From contig NZ_PIQF01000001.1 of assembly GCF_003987275.1 (NCBI RefSeq), positions 496,001 to 560,000 on the forward strand: 64,000 nt of DNA, read 5' to 3'. The stretch is from Idiomarina seosinensis. Lineage in GTDB: Bacteria; Pseudomonadota; Gammaproteobacteria; Enterobacterales; Alteromonadaceae. The position numbers and the translations under genes were made by a program. The notes under the pieces were generated by a model, which did not search any database, was not told the origin of the DNA, and worked only from the letters and a program-made list of their open reading frames with translations. This document shows, piece by piece, positions 41,330 to 50,663 of the stretch. The stretch's first letter is position 1. The number at the start of each line of letters is the position of its first letter.

Positions 41330-42541
41330 TTAGTTTTGTACCGACGCCGCCCAGCTCGATGCTTTTTGGTACATGTCTATAAGGTCCTTTTCCGGCAGCT
41401 TCAATTTATTGGCGGCGCGAGTAATACTGTCCCAGTTAACCCGTTCAATCGACTCTGCCGTGGATAAGAAAAACGCAATGGCGCCCTTTTTTGATAGCAG
41501 CGCTGATCGAATCGAGTTACCCGCGTGGATATGATTCAATAGGTGTTCTAATTCGTCGTCCATTAAAGCATCGAGTTTTGATAAGAGTCCCGATAGAAAT
41601 GCGGTTCCCGGCTCCGCACCGTAACGATGATCAGTTTGCGCTAGTTGTTCACAAAAACGAGCTCGGGCAATGGATAACCGAGTCAACTCATTAGGCTTAG
41701 ATTCCCCAAGTGACGCGGTTGCTATAATTGCAACAAACTTTCTTATTTCCTGCTGTCCCAATCTTACAACGGCTTGCTTTAGCGAAGTTATGTCTGATTG
41801 GCGGGCAAAAAAAGCCGAATTGACAAAGCGTAATAGCTTATACGAAACGCCGGTGTCACGTTCGACTATTGCAGCGATCTCATCGGGGTTATAGTCCTCG
41901 GCGGTAACCTTCTCCAGTAACTCCATGTAGACTTTTTGCGAAGCAGAGAGTGAACGGCGTTGGATAATTTCTGGACGCGCAAAAAAGTAGCCTTGAAAAT
42001 AAATAAAACCAAGCTTTAAAGCTTCTGAGAATTCGTTGTAATCCTCGACTTTTTCTGCCAGGTAGTCACCTTTAAAACCTTTATGAGCGGACATCTGTTG
42101 CTTTATCTGGGTAATAGACAACAGTCTAAAATCCATTTTTATGATGTCGATATAAGGTAAAAACCTAGCCCATTGCGGGGAAAATTCAAAATCATCCAGT
42201 GCAACAGTATAGCCTTTCTCTTTTAACGATTTTACGGCGGCAAAAACCTCATCGGTAGGACGGATAGTTTCCAAAAGTTCGACCACAACGGAGCGTTTAG
42301 GTAGCAGTTCCGGTAAACCAGAACAAATAGATTCTTCGGTAAAGTTTATAAATGCTTTACTATTCCCGGTCAGTGCTTCGATACCGCTGCTAAATTCGCT
42401 GTTCTCAATAAGGCGCTGGGTTGCTTCATCAGAATCAATAGCAGGGAATGCATTGTCAAATCCGTCCCGAAATAGCAGCTCGTATGCGTAAAGTACTTTT
42501 TTCGTATTAAAAATCGGCTGCCTGGCAAGATAAAAAATCAC
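41330..42541 (-). CDS. EAL-HDOD domain signalling protein
   Basis: A 403-residue YuxH/CdgJ-type protein with an EAL-like N-terminal half (to about 195) and an HDOD domain (about 200-400, NPDEIAAIVERDTGVSYKLLRFVNSAFF). EAL enzymes cleave cyclic-di-GMP. Candidate active residues Glu21 (YELLFRDG), Asn66, Glu88, Asp116-Asp117, Lys135, Glu163 and Gln183 are present, but loop 6 reads DDFEFSPQW in place of the usual DFG-G pattern. Activity or a binding-only role cannot be decided from sequence. Confidence 0.88.
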   Translation of the reverse strand: MIFYLARQPIFNTKKVLYAYELLFRDGFDNAFPAIDSDEATQRLIENSEFSSGIEALTGNSKAFINFTEESICSGLPELLPKRSVVVELLETIRPTDEVFAAVKSLKEKGYTVALDDFEFSPQWARFLPYIDIIKMDFRLLSITQIKQQMSAHKGFKGDYLAEKVEDYNEFSEALKLGFIYFQGYFFARPEIIQRRSLSASQKVYMELLEKVTAEDYNPDEIAAIVERDTGVSYKLLRFVNSAFFARQSDITSLKQAVVRLGQQEIRKFVAIIATASLGESKPNELTRLSIARARFCEQLAQTDHRYGAEPGTAFLSGLLSKLDALMDDELEHLLNHIHAGNSIRSALLSKKGAIAFFLSTAESIERVNWDSITRAANKLKLPEKDLIDMYQKASSWAASVQN

Positions 42542-42629
42542 CGAGTTTTCCTTATCGCTAGGTTGCTATTTATGCTACAAATATTGCTATCTAGTGTACG
42601 GGCAAAATAGGGAATTGGGAAGAGAATCA

Positions 42630-43604
42630 ATGTCTGAAGTAAAAGTCGCATTAGCGTTGGGGTCAGGCGCGGCCAGAGGATGGTCACATATTGGCGTTAT
42701 CAAGGCCTTAGAAGAGATGGGTGTACGCGTAAACATGGTCGGCGGTACGTCGATTGGTTCTTTGGTTGGCGCCGGTTACGCCTCTGGTCGGTTAGCTGAG
42801 ATCGAGGATTGGGTTTGTAATATGGGCCGCTGGGAGGTCTGGAACTTGCTCGACTTTGGTTTTAATCAGGGGGGACTGATCGGCGGCGAAAAAGTATTTA
42901 ACGAAGCTCGCGAACAGTTTGGTTCAAAAACCATCGAAGAATTACCCATTACTTACGGTGCCGTTGCTACCGATTTGTACAGCGGCCGAGAGATATGGTT
43001 GCGGGAGGGCGACTTATACGATGCATCACGCGCTTCTTGCGCAATGCCAGGGGTTCTAGCGCCTAAAGCTATTGATGGCCGTTGGCTAATTGATGGTGGA
43101 TTGGTGAATCCGGTACCGGTTTCTTTATGTCGCGCCTTAGGTGCCGACTTTGTTATTGCTGTGCATTTGAATTCCCAGCTTAACTCCAAGTCGTTAGAAC
43201 GAAGAGGACGTAATATTCCTCCGCAAACTGAAGCTGAGGAAGCACAGAAGCGCGAAGCCGAGGCTCATAAGAAGTCGGAAGAATCTGGCTTCTTTGAAAA
43301 TTTCTGGTCTGGCAGTCAACATTACTTTGACCATCTAAAAGGGCGCTTCAAAGCAAATCCGCATAAGCCTCCGGGTATGTTTAGTGTGATGTCTAGCTCT
43401 ATTGATATTATGCAGGAGCGTATCACTAAAGCGCGAATGGCGGGCGATCCGCCAGATATATTGATTCAGCCCAAATTAGGCCATATCGGTATTATGGAAT
43501 TTGATCGTGGCAACGAGGGTATCGATATCGGTTATGAGACCACGCATCGCATGCGTGATCTCATTATGGATGAGATAGAGCTGTACCGGGAGCGGCGTGG
43601 TTAA
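42630..43604 (+). CDS. Patatin-like phospholipase (RssA/NTE-type)
   Basis: Predicted serine esterase or lysophospholipase. In 324 residues the oxyanion glycine stretch is ALGSGAARGWSHIG, the nucleophile elbow is GGTSIGSLVGAG (Ser of GxSxG) and the catalytic Asp is in LIDGGLVNPVPV. A charged segment at about 195-235 (EAEEAQKREAEAHKK) is an insertion of unknown role. I chose ATG 42630 with GGGAAGAG upstream; an in-frame GTG at 42594 is less likely. Stop overlaps the convergent ggt stop. Confidence 0.88.
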   Translation: MSEVKVALALGSGAARGWSHIGVIKALEEMGVRVNMVGGTSIGSLVGAGYASGRLAEIEDWVCNMGRWEVWNLLDFGFNQGGLIGGEKVFNEAREQFGSKTIEELPITYGAVATDLYSGREIWLREGDLYDASRASCAMPGVLAPKAIDGRWLIDGGLVNPVPVSLCRALGADFVIAVHLNSQLNSKSLERRGRNIPPQTEAEEAQKREAEAHKKSEESGFFENFWSGSQHYFDHLKGRFKANPHKPPGMFSVMSSSIDIMQERITKARMAGDPPDILIQPKLGHIGIMEFDRGNEGIDIGYETTHRMRDLIMDEIELYRERRG

Positions 43605-45304
43605 TAGCCCGCCGCGTGGCCGTCCTTGCGGCTCTCTGAAGCGCCGTAATACACATCTTCTTTATGGTTTTTCCAGATAGCTTGATAACCCCCAAATGGG
43701 CCGACAGCTTCCTGCAATGTATGGCCCATTTTAATTAGTTCCCGACGGGTGTGTTTAGAAAAACCATTTTCTAAGTGAATTGTGCCACCATCAGTCATGG
43801 TTTCACCGGTAGGCTGACCTGAACCTGTATGTAAGATACGTGGCGCATCGCCGGCTTCCTGTAAGTTCATACCAAAATCCAGAATATTGATCAGAATTTG
43901 GGCATGCATCTGAGGCTGGGTCGCGCCGCCCATTACCCCGTAGCTCATGACTGGCTTACCATCTTTAGTGACAAACGCAGGGATAATGGTATGAAATGGA
44001 CGCTTGCCTGGTTCAAATACGTTGTTATGTCCTTTTTGTAAAGAAAACAATTCGCCGCGGTTTTGCAGCACAAAACCAAGCCCTGGTGGTGTGACTCCCG
44101 AACCCATACCCCGATAATTACTTTGAATAAGCGAGACCATATTGCCGTCTTTATCGGCAGTTGTCAGGTAGATGGTATCGCCTTCTGTCGGTGGGTTGCC
44201 TGGCTCAACCGCTGCCGCCGGCATATTAGGGTCTATTAGTGCTGCTCGTTCGCGTGCGTAGCCTTTATCCAGTAAACCCTGTACCGGAATGTCATTAAAT
44301 GCAGGGTCCGAGTAGTACTTGGCGCGATCTTCAAATGCTAGCTTTTTGGCTTCGACAAAGTGATGGATATATTCCGCGCTGTCGTAACCCATTTCAGCCA
44401 GATCAAAGTTTTCTAAAATATTTAAGATTTGCTGGGCCGCAATTCCCTGAGTGTTGGGAGGCAGTTCCCACAGATCATAGCCTCGGTAATTGCTTGAAAC
44501 CGGTTCGACCCAGGTTGATTCATGTTCAGCGAGATCTTCGTAGCTTAAAAAGCCATCATGTTGCTGAACAAAAGAACTCATAGTTTTGGCAATTTCACCT
44601 TGGTAAAATACGCTACGGCCTTGCTCCGCCAGTTTTTGTAGTGTATTGGCTAAATCTGGATTTTTGAAACGCTCGCCTTTTTGGGGCATTTCGCCATCCT
44701 TCATAAAAACCTCGGCAAAACCGGGAATATCTTTTAACACCTCACCATTGCGTCCAAAATAATAGGCAATCACCTCCGTCACCGGGAAACCGTCGTTAGC
44801 GTATTGAATCGCCGGGTTTAGTATTTTATCCATCGATAAATTACCGAATTTTTGGTGTAACTCAAACCAGCCGTCTACCGTTCCGGGAACTGAGATTGGC
44901 AGAACGCCCCGAGCAGGAATACTGTCATAACCATTTTCTATGAAATACTCACGACTCAGCGACTTAGGTGACCGGCCCGAGGCATTAAGTCCATACAGTT
45001 GCTGGTCTTCTGCGCTCCAGACAATCGCAAATAAATCGCCACCGATACCGTTACCGGTTGGCTCTACAAGACCTAGTACTGCGTTAGCGGCGATTGCTGC
45101 ATCTATGGCGTTACCGCCTTGCTGCATGATGTCTAATGCCACCTGAGTCGCTAACGGTTGGCTGGTCGCTGCCATTGCGTTAGGTGCCATAGCTTCGGAG
45201 CGTGTTGCAAAATGGTGACCGGTAATACGATCTGACGAGTTAGCCGGGGATACTGACAAGGTGCAACCCAACGCAAGGGCGCACGAGAGCAAAGTAGTTT
45301 TCAT
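43601..45304 (-). CDS. ggt: Gamma-glutamyltransferase, periplasmic
   Basis: Autoprocessing Ntn-hydrolase that cleaves gamma-glutamyl bonds of glutathione and related peptides. 567 residues from ATG 45304, which gives a clean signal peptide (MKTTLLSCALALGCTLSVSP); an upstream start would add 13 residues. GNGIGGDLFAIVW near residue 85 and the substrate loop RGMGSGVTPPGLGFVLQNRG are typical. The new N-terminal nucleophile is inferred as Thr377 in GDTIYLTTADKDGN, with unusual residues after it (see findings). Confidence 0.9.
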   Translation of the reverse strand: MKTTLLSCALALGCTLSVSPANSSDRITGHHFATRSEAMAPNAMAATSQPLATQVALDIMQQGGNAIDAAIAANAVLGLVEPTGNGIGGDLFAIVWSAEDQQLYGLNASGRSPKSLSREYFIENGYDSIPARGVLPISVPGTVDGWFELHQKFGNLSMDKILNPAIQYANDGFPVTEVIAYYFGRNGEVLKDIPGFAEVFMKDGEMPQKGERFKNPDLANTLQKLAEQGRSVFYQGEIAKTMSSFVQQHDGFLSYEDLAEHESTWVEPVSSNYRGYDLWELPPNTQGIAAQQILNILENFDLAEMGYDSAEYIHHFVEAKKLAFEDRAKYYSDPAFNDIPVQGLLDKGYARERAALIDPNMPAAAVEPGNPPTEGDTIYLTTADKDGNMVSLIQSNYRGMGSGVTPPGLGFVLQNRGELFSLQKGHNNVFEPGKRPFHTIIPAFVTKDGKPVMSYGVMGGATQPQMHAQILINILDFGMNLQEAGDAPRILHTGSGQPTGETMTDGGTIHLENGFSKHTRRELIKMGHTLQEAVGPFGGYQAIWKNHKEDVYYGASESRKDGHAAGY

Positions 45305-45342
45305 TATTCTGTCCTCTAAAAACGCTTCTATGACTATAGACA

Positions 45343-45371
45343 CAAAAAAGGGCCGCAGCAGCGACCCTTTT
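45343..45371 (-). terminator. Terminator after putP
   Basis: Read on the minus strand, AAAGGGTCGC and GCGGCCCTTT pair (one T-G pair) around TGCT, followed by TTTTTTG. It lies between putP and ggt, so these two are probably separate units. Confidence 0.88.
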
Positions 45372-45409
45372 ATCGTTATTTATCGATGATTAATAACCTT
45401 GTCCGCAAG

Positions 45410-46933
45410 TTACTTTTGCGTGTGGTAGTGATCGTCGATAATTTTTTCCATCTCTTCGAACTTATCCTGCAGCTCTGGTGCCGGCTCAGCGGTAAGTTTA
45501 CTGAAGATAATGATAGCAAGCACTGACACAATAAAGCCTGGTACTATCTCATAAACATAGGCACTTAACTGCTGACCACCGAACTCTGGACCATAAATCC
45601 AGAACAGCACGGTAATGGCACCTAAAACCATGCCGGCCAATGCACCGTGGCGGTTCATTCGTTTCCAGAACAGGCTCAGGATAACTACTGGACCAAAGGC
45701 TGCGCCAAATCCTGCCCAAGCGTTAGAAACTAGCGTTAGTACCGTATTTTCCGGGTTCCATGCTAACCAGATTGCTACCAAAGATACCAACAGTACTGAT
45801 AGACGACCTACAGCCACTAGTTCTTTCTGGCTTGCGTCTTTGCGCAAAAATGCTTTGTAGAAATCTTCGGTTAATGAGCTTGAGCTCACTAGCAGTTGCG
45901 ATGAAATGGTGCTCATAATAGCTGCCAGAATAGCCGCTAATAAGAAGCCACCAATCAAAGGATGGAACAGGAACTGTGAGAAGATAATAAAGATGGTTTC
46001 TGCATCACCTAAGGTCATTTGCGTCTCGTCGACATAAGCGATACCAACGAAACCTGTCGCCATAGCACCGATAATGGCAAAAAACATCCAGGTGATACCG
46101 ATGCGACGTGCGCTTTTAATCGCACTAACCGAACGAATTGCCATAAAACGCACGATAATATGAGGTTGGCCGAAATAACCAAGGCCCCACGCTAATAACG
46201 ATATTATGCCCAAGGCTGCGAGATTTTCACCGGTGGCTCCGTTTTTAAAGAAGTCGAGGAAATCTGGGTTTATCTCACGTACTCCGGTTACCACATCGCT
46301 ATATCCGCCCATTTCGGAAAAGGCCACGATAGGTACCAGTATGAGCGCAACAAACATGATGCAACCTTGCACAAAGTCGGTCATGCTGACTGCCAGGAAC
46401 CCACCAAATAGCGTATAGGCACAGACAACACCGGCTGTAACCCAGAGGCCAGTGGTGTAATCCAAGCCGAAGGAGCTATCGAATAGCTTGCCTCCTGCAA
46501 CTAAGCTGGCTGAAGTGTATAGCGTAAAGAAAATAATAATGACCACTGATGAGAAAATGCGTAATTTACGACCTTCGTCATTAAAGCGGTTAGCGAAGTA
46601 ATCAGGAATGGTAATGGAATCGTTGGCCACCTCGGTATAAGTACGTAAGCGAGGGGCAACAATGATGTAGTTAAGATAAGCACCGATGACCAAACCCACA
46701 GCAATCCACAGCTGCGAAACGCCCGAGACGTAAATCGCTCCGGGTAAGCCCATCAGCATCCAACCACTCATATCTGAAGCCCCCGCAGATAATGCGGTTA
46801 CTGCGGGGCCTAAGCCACGGCCACCCAGCATATAGCCGGAGACAGAGTCTGTTGCTTTTTTATAGGCGTATAGCCCAATGCCTAGCATTACAATAAAATA
46901 CAGCGCTAGCGATATCAGAGTACCTGTTTCCAC
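45410..46933 (-). CDS. putP: Sodium/proline symporter PutP
   Basis: Sodium-coupled proline uptake across the inner membrane (SSS family). 507 residues with about 13 membrane helices; typical stretches are GASDMSGWMLMGLPGAIYVSG (helix 2, with the Ser/Asp sodium region) and AAILAAIMSTISSQLLVSSS (helix 9). Starts with GTG at 46933. It lies 32 bp downstream of sapF on the same strand, but has its own terminator. Confidence 0.95.
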   Translation of the reverse strand: METGTLISLALYFIVMLGIGLYAYKKATDSVSGYMLGGRGLGPAVTALSAGASDMSGWMLMGLPGAIYVSGVSQLWIAVGLVIGAYLNYIIVAPRLRTYTEVANDSITIPDYFANRFNDEGRKLRIFSSVVIIIFFTLYTSASLVAGGKLFDSSFGLDYTTGLWVTAGVVCAYTLFGGFLAVSMTDFVQGCIMFVALILVPIVAFSEMGGYSDVVTGVREINPDFLDFFKNGATGENLAALGIISLLAWGLGYFGQPHIIVRFMAIRSVSAIKSARRIGITWMFFAIIGAMATGFVGIAYVDETQMTLGDAETIFIIFSQFLFHPLIGGFLLAAILAAIMSTISSQLLVSSSSLTEDFYKAFLRKDASQKELVAVGRLSVLLVSLVAIWLAWNPENTVLTLVSNAWAGFGAAFGPVVILSLFWKRMNRHGALAGMVLGAITVLFWIYGPEFGGQQLSAYVYEIVPGFIVSVLAIIIFSKLTAEPAPELQDKFEEMEKIIDDHYHTQK

Positions 46934-46965
46934 ATTAAACTCCCTTAATTTTAGTTAGAGCGACG

Positions 46966-47766
46966 TTAGCGCTTCTGTCGCTTTTTATTTGAGTGTTCTG
47001 TCGATAAATGTTCATGCAGCAACTGTTCTACATAAGGTTCCTGCGACTTGTTTAATAATAGTTCTGTTTGTTCAAACGAGATCATTTTACCACGATACAA
47101 AATTAAGATCTTGTCGGCAATGTGTTTCACGATCTGCGGTGAATGAGTCACGAAAATATAGGAAATTCCCATTTCTTGCTGCAAATCGAGCATGAGGTTA
47201 ATAATTTGTGCTCTAACGGATGGGTCAAGAGCGACCAATGCTTCATCGGCAACAATAATTTGTGGCTCTAAGGTGATGGCTCGGGCAATCGCTACCCGTT
47301 GCTTTTGACCCGTTGATAGCATGTGCGGGTAAAACTCGTAATGCTCGCTTAATAAGCCAACTTTGCGCAGCACCTGCACAACGGAATGATAACGTTGCTC
47401 GGGGTTCATTTTGGTGTTGAATAGCAGCGGCTCTTCCAGCTGTTGACCAATAGTACGTTGGCTGTTCAGTGATTTTTCACTATCTTGAAAAATCATCCGA
47501 ATATTCTGACAGCGCTGCTTAGTATTATTATCGTAAAGCTTTTGTCCGTTTAGATAAATCGCACCGCCAGAAGCCGATTCCACGCCCGCAACTAGCTTCG
47601 CCAAAGTCGACTTGCCGGAGCCTGTTTCACCCATGATGGCTAAGGTTTCTCCGGCCCCCAGAGTAAAGGATATAGGCTCTACCGCCACCGATTTTGGGCT
47701 CCATGGCCAGTCACGCCGCCCGCGAAAGGTCTTAGTTAAGTTTTTTACTTCAAGTACCTGGCTCAT
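46966..47766 (-). CDS. sapF: Peptide ABC transporter ATP-binding protein SapF
   Basis: Second ATPase of the Sap system, of the oligopeptide (OppF) family. 266 residues with Walker A GETGSGKST, signature LSTGQKQRVAIARAI and Walker B IIVADEALVALD. It overlaps sapD by 4 bp. In enterobacteria Sap gives resistance to antimicrobial peptides and has been linked to putrescine export and potassium uptake. Confidence 0.93.
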   Translation of the reverse strand: MSQVLEVKNLTKTFRGRRDWPWSPKSVAVEPISFTLGAGETLAIMGETGSGKSTLAKLVAGVESASGGAIYLNGQKLYDNNTKQRCQNIRMIFQDSEKSLNSQRTIGQQLEEPLLFNTKMNPEQRYHSVVQVLRKVGLLSEHYEFYPHMLSTGQKQRVAIARAITLEPQIIVADEALVALDPSVRAQIINLMLDLQQEMGISYIFVTHSPQIVKHIADKILILYRGKMISFEQTELLLNKSQEPYVEQLLHEHLSTEHSNKKRQKR

Positions 47767-48758
47767 GATTCAGGCTCATTTAACGGAAAGTGACAGTGAA
47801 ATAATTGCTGCTCGCGAGAACTGACTTCCGGCGCTTTAACACACTGTTTTTGCGCGTAAGGGCACCTTGGCCCTAAGCGGCAACCGATCGGCATATGACG
47901 TAAAGTTGGCACAGCCCCTGGTAAGGTTGGTAAGCGCGACTTACGGGGTAAGTCACTGTGACTTTGCAAAGACATCCGAATCATCGAGTCAGTATATGGA
48001 TGCGCCGGGCGCTCAAGAATTTTTCTGGCATCGCCGGTTTCCATTAACTGGCCGCAATAAAGCAATGTTAGATTCTGAGTGGCTGGTAAAATGGAAGCTA
48101 CATCCTGTGTGATCAGTAATACTGACATATCCTGACTCACCGCTAACTTGGTCAATAACCGCTGAATTTGATCGCGGGTTGATGGCTCCATAGCCGTGGT
48201 TGGCTCGTCAGCAATCAGCAATTTTGGCCGGTGAGCCACCGCAATAGCAATACTGACTTTTTGCGCAATGCCCTCTGACAGTTCAAAAGGATAACTTTTA
48301 AGCACCATATCGTGGTCGCGAATACCCACTCGGTGCAGTAATTGTTTGGCGCGAGTTTTACGATCCATACGCCGGCGCAGAAAAGTTCCGGTGACATCAC
48401 CGGTGGGAATTGCTTCGTTTATTTGTTGTTCAATGGTGTTGTTTGGATCCAGGTAGGCGGCCGGATCTTGAAAGATCATTGCCATATCGCGGCCGGTCAC
48501 TGCTCGCCGCTGTTTTAAGTCCATTGCTAACAGATCCTGGCCATTCCACCAAAGGCGATCAGCTGTTACGCGCCAGGCCGGATTGATAACACCGATAATC
48601 GCTTTGGCTAACAGACTTTTACCGGAGCCGGACTCACCGACAATCGAATGAATCTCTCCACTTTTTAGCTGTAGATTCACGCGGTCAAGAATTCGCACCC
48701 GTCCCTGCGGCATATCCAGTTCAATGGTCAAATTGCGAATGTCTAATAAATCCATCAA
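47763..48758 (-). CDS. sapD: Peptide ABC transporter ATP-binding protein SapD
   Basis: First ATPase of the Sap transporter, with 331 residues. Walker A GESGSGKSLLAKA, Walker B LLIADEPTTAMEPST and the C-terminal oligopeptide-transporter region CRLGPRCPYAQKQC (cysteines common to OppD/DppD tails) are visible. The ABC signature reads ELSEGIAQKVSIAIAVAHR, departing from LSGGQ, as is usual for SapD. Overlaps with both neighbours indicate one operon. Confidence 0.93.
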   Translation of the reverse strand: MMDLLDIRNLTIELDMPQGRVRILDRVNLQLKSGEIHSIVGESGSGKSLLAKAIIGVINPAWRVTADRLWWNGQDLLAMDLKQRRAVTGRDMAMIFQDPAAYLDPNNTIEQQINEAIPTGDVTGTFLRRRMDRKTRAKQLLHRVGIRDHDMVLKSYPFELSEGIAQKVSIAIAVAHRPKLLIADEPTTAMEPSTRDQIQRLLTKLAVSQDMSVLLITQDVASILPATQNLTLLYCGQLMETGDARKILERPAHPYTDSMIRMSLQSHSDLPRKSRLPTLPGAVPTLRHMPIGCRLGPRCPYAQKQCVKAPEVSSREQQLFHCHFPLNEPES

Positions 48759-49648
48759 TTATCCATCCGTTGTTTTATCGAGCGTCGCAGGCTATCACCA
48801 ACAACATTAATCGACGTTATGGTGATAAACAATGCAATCCCTGGCAACACCATCGACCAAGGTGATAAATACACTTCATCAAGGCTGCGGGATAACATGC
48901 TTCCCCATTCTGGAGTAGGCGCCTGGACACCAAGCCCCAAAAAGCTCAATGCGGCAATATCCATAATAGCAACAGACAGAGCCACGGTTAACTGCATTAC
49001 CAGTGCTGGGGTAATATTGGGCAAAATAACCCGGTACATAAGATAGGTGTCTGAACAGCCATTCAGCCGCGATGCAGTTACATAATCTTTTTGCCACTCA
49101 CTATGTACTGCATTTCGGGTGACATAAATAAACTGGGGTATGAGTGACAATGTGATCGCAATAATCGCGTTACCTAAACCTGGTCCTAAAATTGCGATGA
49201 TGACCAAGGCTAGCAAGAAGGACGGGATGGTTAATACTCGGTCAAAAACGTGGCCAAGCAGTTGGTACTTAAAGTTACGGTCAACACCGGCTAACGCGCC
49301 AATAAATATTCCAAAGGTCGAGGATACAATGACAATAGTAAGTGGCAGCGCAAAACTATACAGAGACCCGATCAGCATCCGTGACAGCATATCGCGACCG
49401 AGGTCATCAGTACCAAACATAAACTGAATGTTGCCTTGTTGCGTCCACGATGGCGGTAAAGAAATAGCGTCGCTGAATTGTTGAGCAGGAGAGTAGGGTA
49501 TTAAAATCGGTGATAGCAGAGTGACTGCTAATAGCGCAATCAATACCCAAAGAGCGAACATCGCTGCTGTACGGCCCCGAAACGAATACCAAACTAATTG
49601 CAGTGGAGACGGGTTATTGTCTTTATAGTACAGATCAGGCTGTGCCAT
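48755..49648 (-). CDS. sapC: Peptide ABC transporter permease SapC
   Basis: One of two permease subunits of the Sap importer. 297 residues: an N-terminal membrane helix (about 30-52), the periplasmic stretch FGTDDLGRDMLSRMLIG typical of DppC-like permeases, five further helices and the EAA loop around NGCSDTYLMYRVILPN. It overlaps sapB by 14 bp and sapD by 4. Confidence 0.93.
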   Translation of the reverse strand: MAQPDLYYKDNNPSPLQLVWYSFRGRTAAMFALWVLIALLAVTLLSPILIPYSPAQQFSDAISLPPSWTQQGNIQFMFGTDDLGRDMLSRMLIGSLYSFALPLTIVIVSSTFGIFIGALAGVDRNFKYQLLGHVFDRVLTIPSFLLALVIIAILGPGLGNAIIAITLSLIPQFIYVTRNAVHSEWQKDYVTASRLNGCSDTYLMYRVILPNITPALVMQLTVALSVAIMDIAALSFLGLGVQAPTPEWGSMLSRSLDEVYLSPWSMVLPGIALFITITSINVVGDSLRRSIKQRMDN

Positions 49649-50663
49649 ATCGTTCCTCCCGAACTATCGGAAAACGCCAGCCGCGGTATATATCGAAGAT
49701 AAAATTCACCACCAGGGTGGTCGCGACTAATATGAGCAAGGCTGCCTGAATGACCGGATAATCCCGCTCTATGATTGCTTTTAATAACCATGAGCCAATA
49801 CCAGGCCAGTTAAAGATGGATTCAACAATGACACTGTTAGCTAGCATAAGGCCGAAAATGAAGGTCAGCTGTTGAATAATCCCCTGGATGGCATTGGGTA
49901 CAGCGTGCCTGGTAACCACTCGGAAAGGCGATAAACCACGAGCTCTAACCGCTTTAACATAGGGCTTTTGCATAACTTCAACGGTGGTATTGCGCATCAT
50001 TCTTAACAGTAGCATTGAGGGAAGACTGGCCAGAACAACCACCGGCAGTACCATATGAGCCAGAGCATTATACAAAGCGTCTGTTTTATGTTCCGACTGA
50101 CTCAACATAACATCGATTAAAATAGAGCCGGTCTTAGGTTCGATAAGATAAAGGGGATCTATTTGGCCGGTAATCGGTAACCAGGGAATTTTTACCGCAA
50201 ACAACAGAATCAGTAATTGAGCCAGCCAGAACACCGGAATCGAGTAGCCGCCAATGGCTGTTGAAATAATAACTTTATCGACCGGTGACTTGTATCTGGC
50301 CGCGGCAAGCGCACCTAGTGGCAAACCGGTTAGTAACGCTAACAACAGACCTAATAACAGAATCTCAAAAGTAGCCATAAATGTTCGGGTTGCTTCCGCC
50401 CAAACTGGTTTTTGACTGACTAAAGATACTCCCCAGTCAAAGTTAATCAGGTTCTGCAAATAGTAACTGTATTGAATGAACAAATTACTGTCGCCGCCAC
50501 GCAGCTGAAAGGCCATATCGTAATTCGGGCTTAATGGTCGAATGCCCGACATATTGGTAATTACATCACCCGGGAATAACCAGTTGAGACAGAAACTGAA
50601 AATTGTCAGTAGCCATATTGCCAGCACCAGATACAACAGACGATTGATTAAAAAGCGAGTCAT
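49635..50663 (-). CDS. sapB: Peptide ABC transporter permease SapB
   Basis: The DppB-like permease partner of SapC. 342 residues with an N-terminal helix (about 7-28), a periplasmic loop that is long, and five helices; the EAA loop follows VRARGLSPFRVVTRHAVPNA, and VESIFNWPGIGSWLLKAI is typical of the family. Overlaps the sapA stop by 4 bp. Confidence 0.93.
   Translation of the reverse strand: MTRFLINRLLYLVLAIWLLTIFSFCLNWLFPGDVITNMSGIRPLSPNYDMAFQLRGGDSNLFIQYSYYLQNLINFDWGVSLVSQKPVWAEATRTFMATFEILLLGLLLALLTGLPLGALAAARYKSPVDKVIISTAIGGYSIPVFWLAQLLILLFAVKIPWLPITGQIDPLYLIEPKTGSILIDVMLSQSEHKTDALYNALAHMVLPVVVLASLPSMLLLRMMRNTTVEVMQKPYVKAVRARGLSPFRVVTRHAVPNAIQGIIQQLTFIFGLMLANSVIVESIFNWPGIGSWLLKAIIERDYPVIQAALLILVATTLVVNFIFDIYRGWRFPIVREERYGTA

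Noticed and set aside
42594-42629. Upstream GTG start for the patatin-like gene
   Set aside because: No ribosome site upstream, and the added 12 residues have no family likeness.
46959-46982. Inverted repeat agcgac / gtcgct at the end of sapF
   Set aside because: Only a 6-bp stem with a 12-base loop and no T run on the minus strand, so it is not called a terminator.
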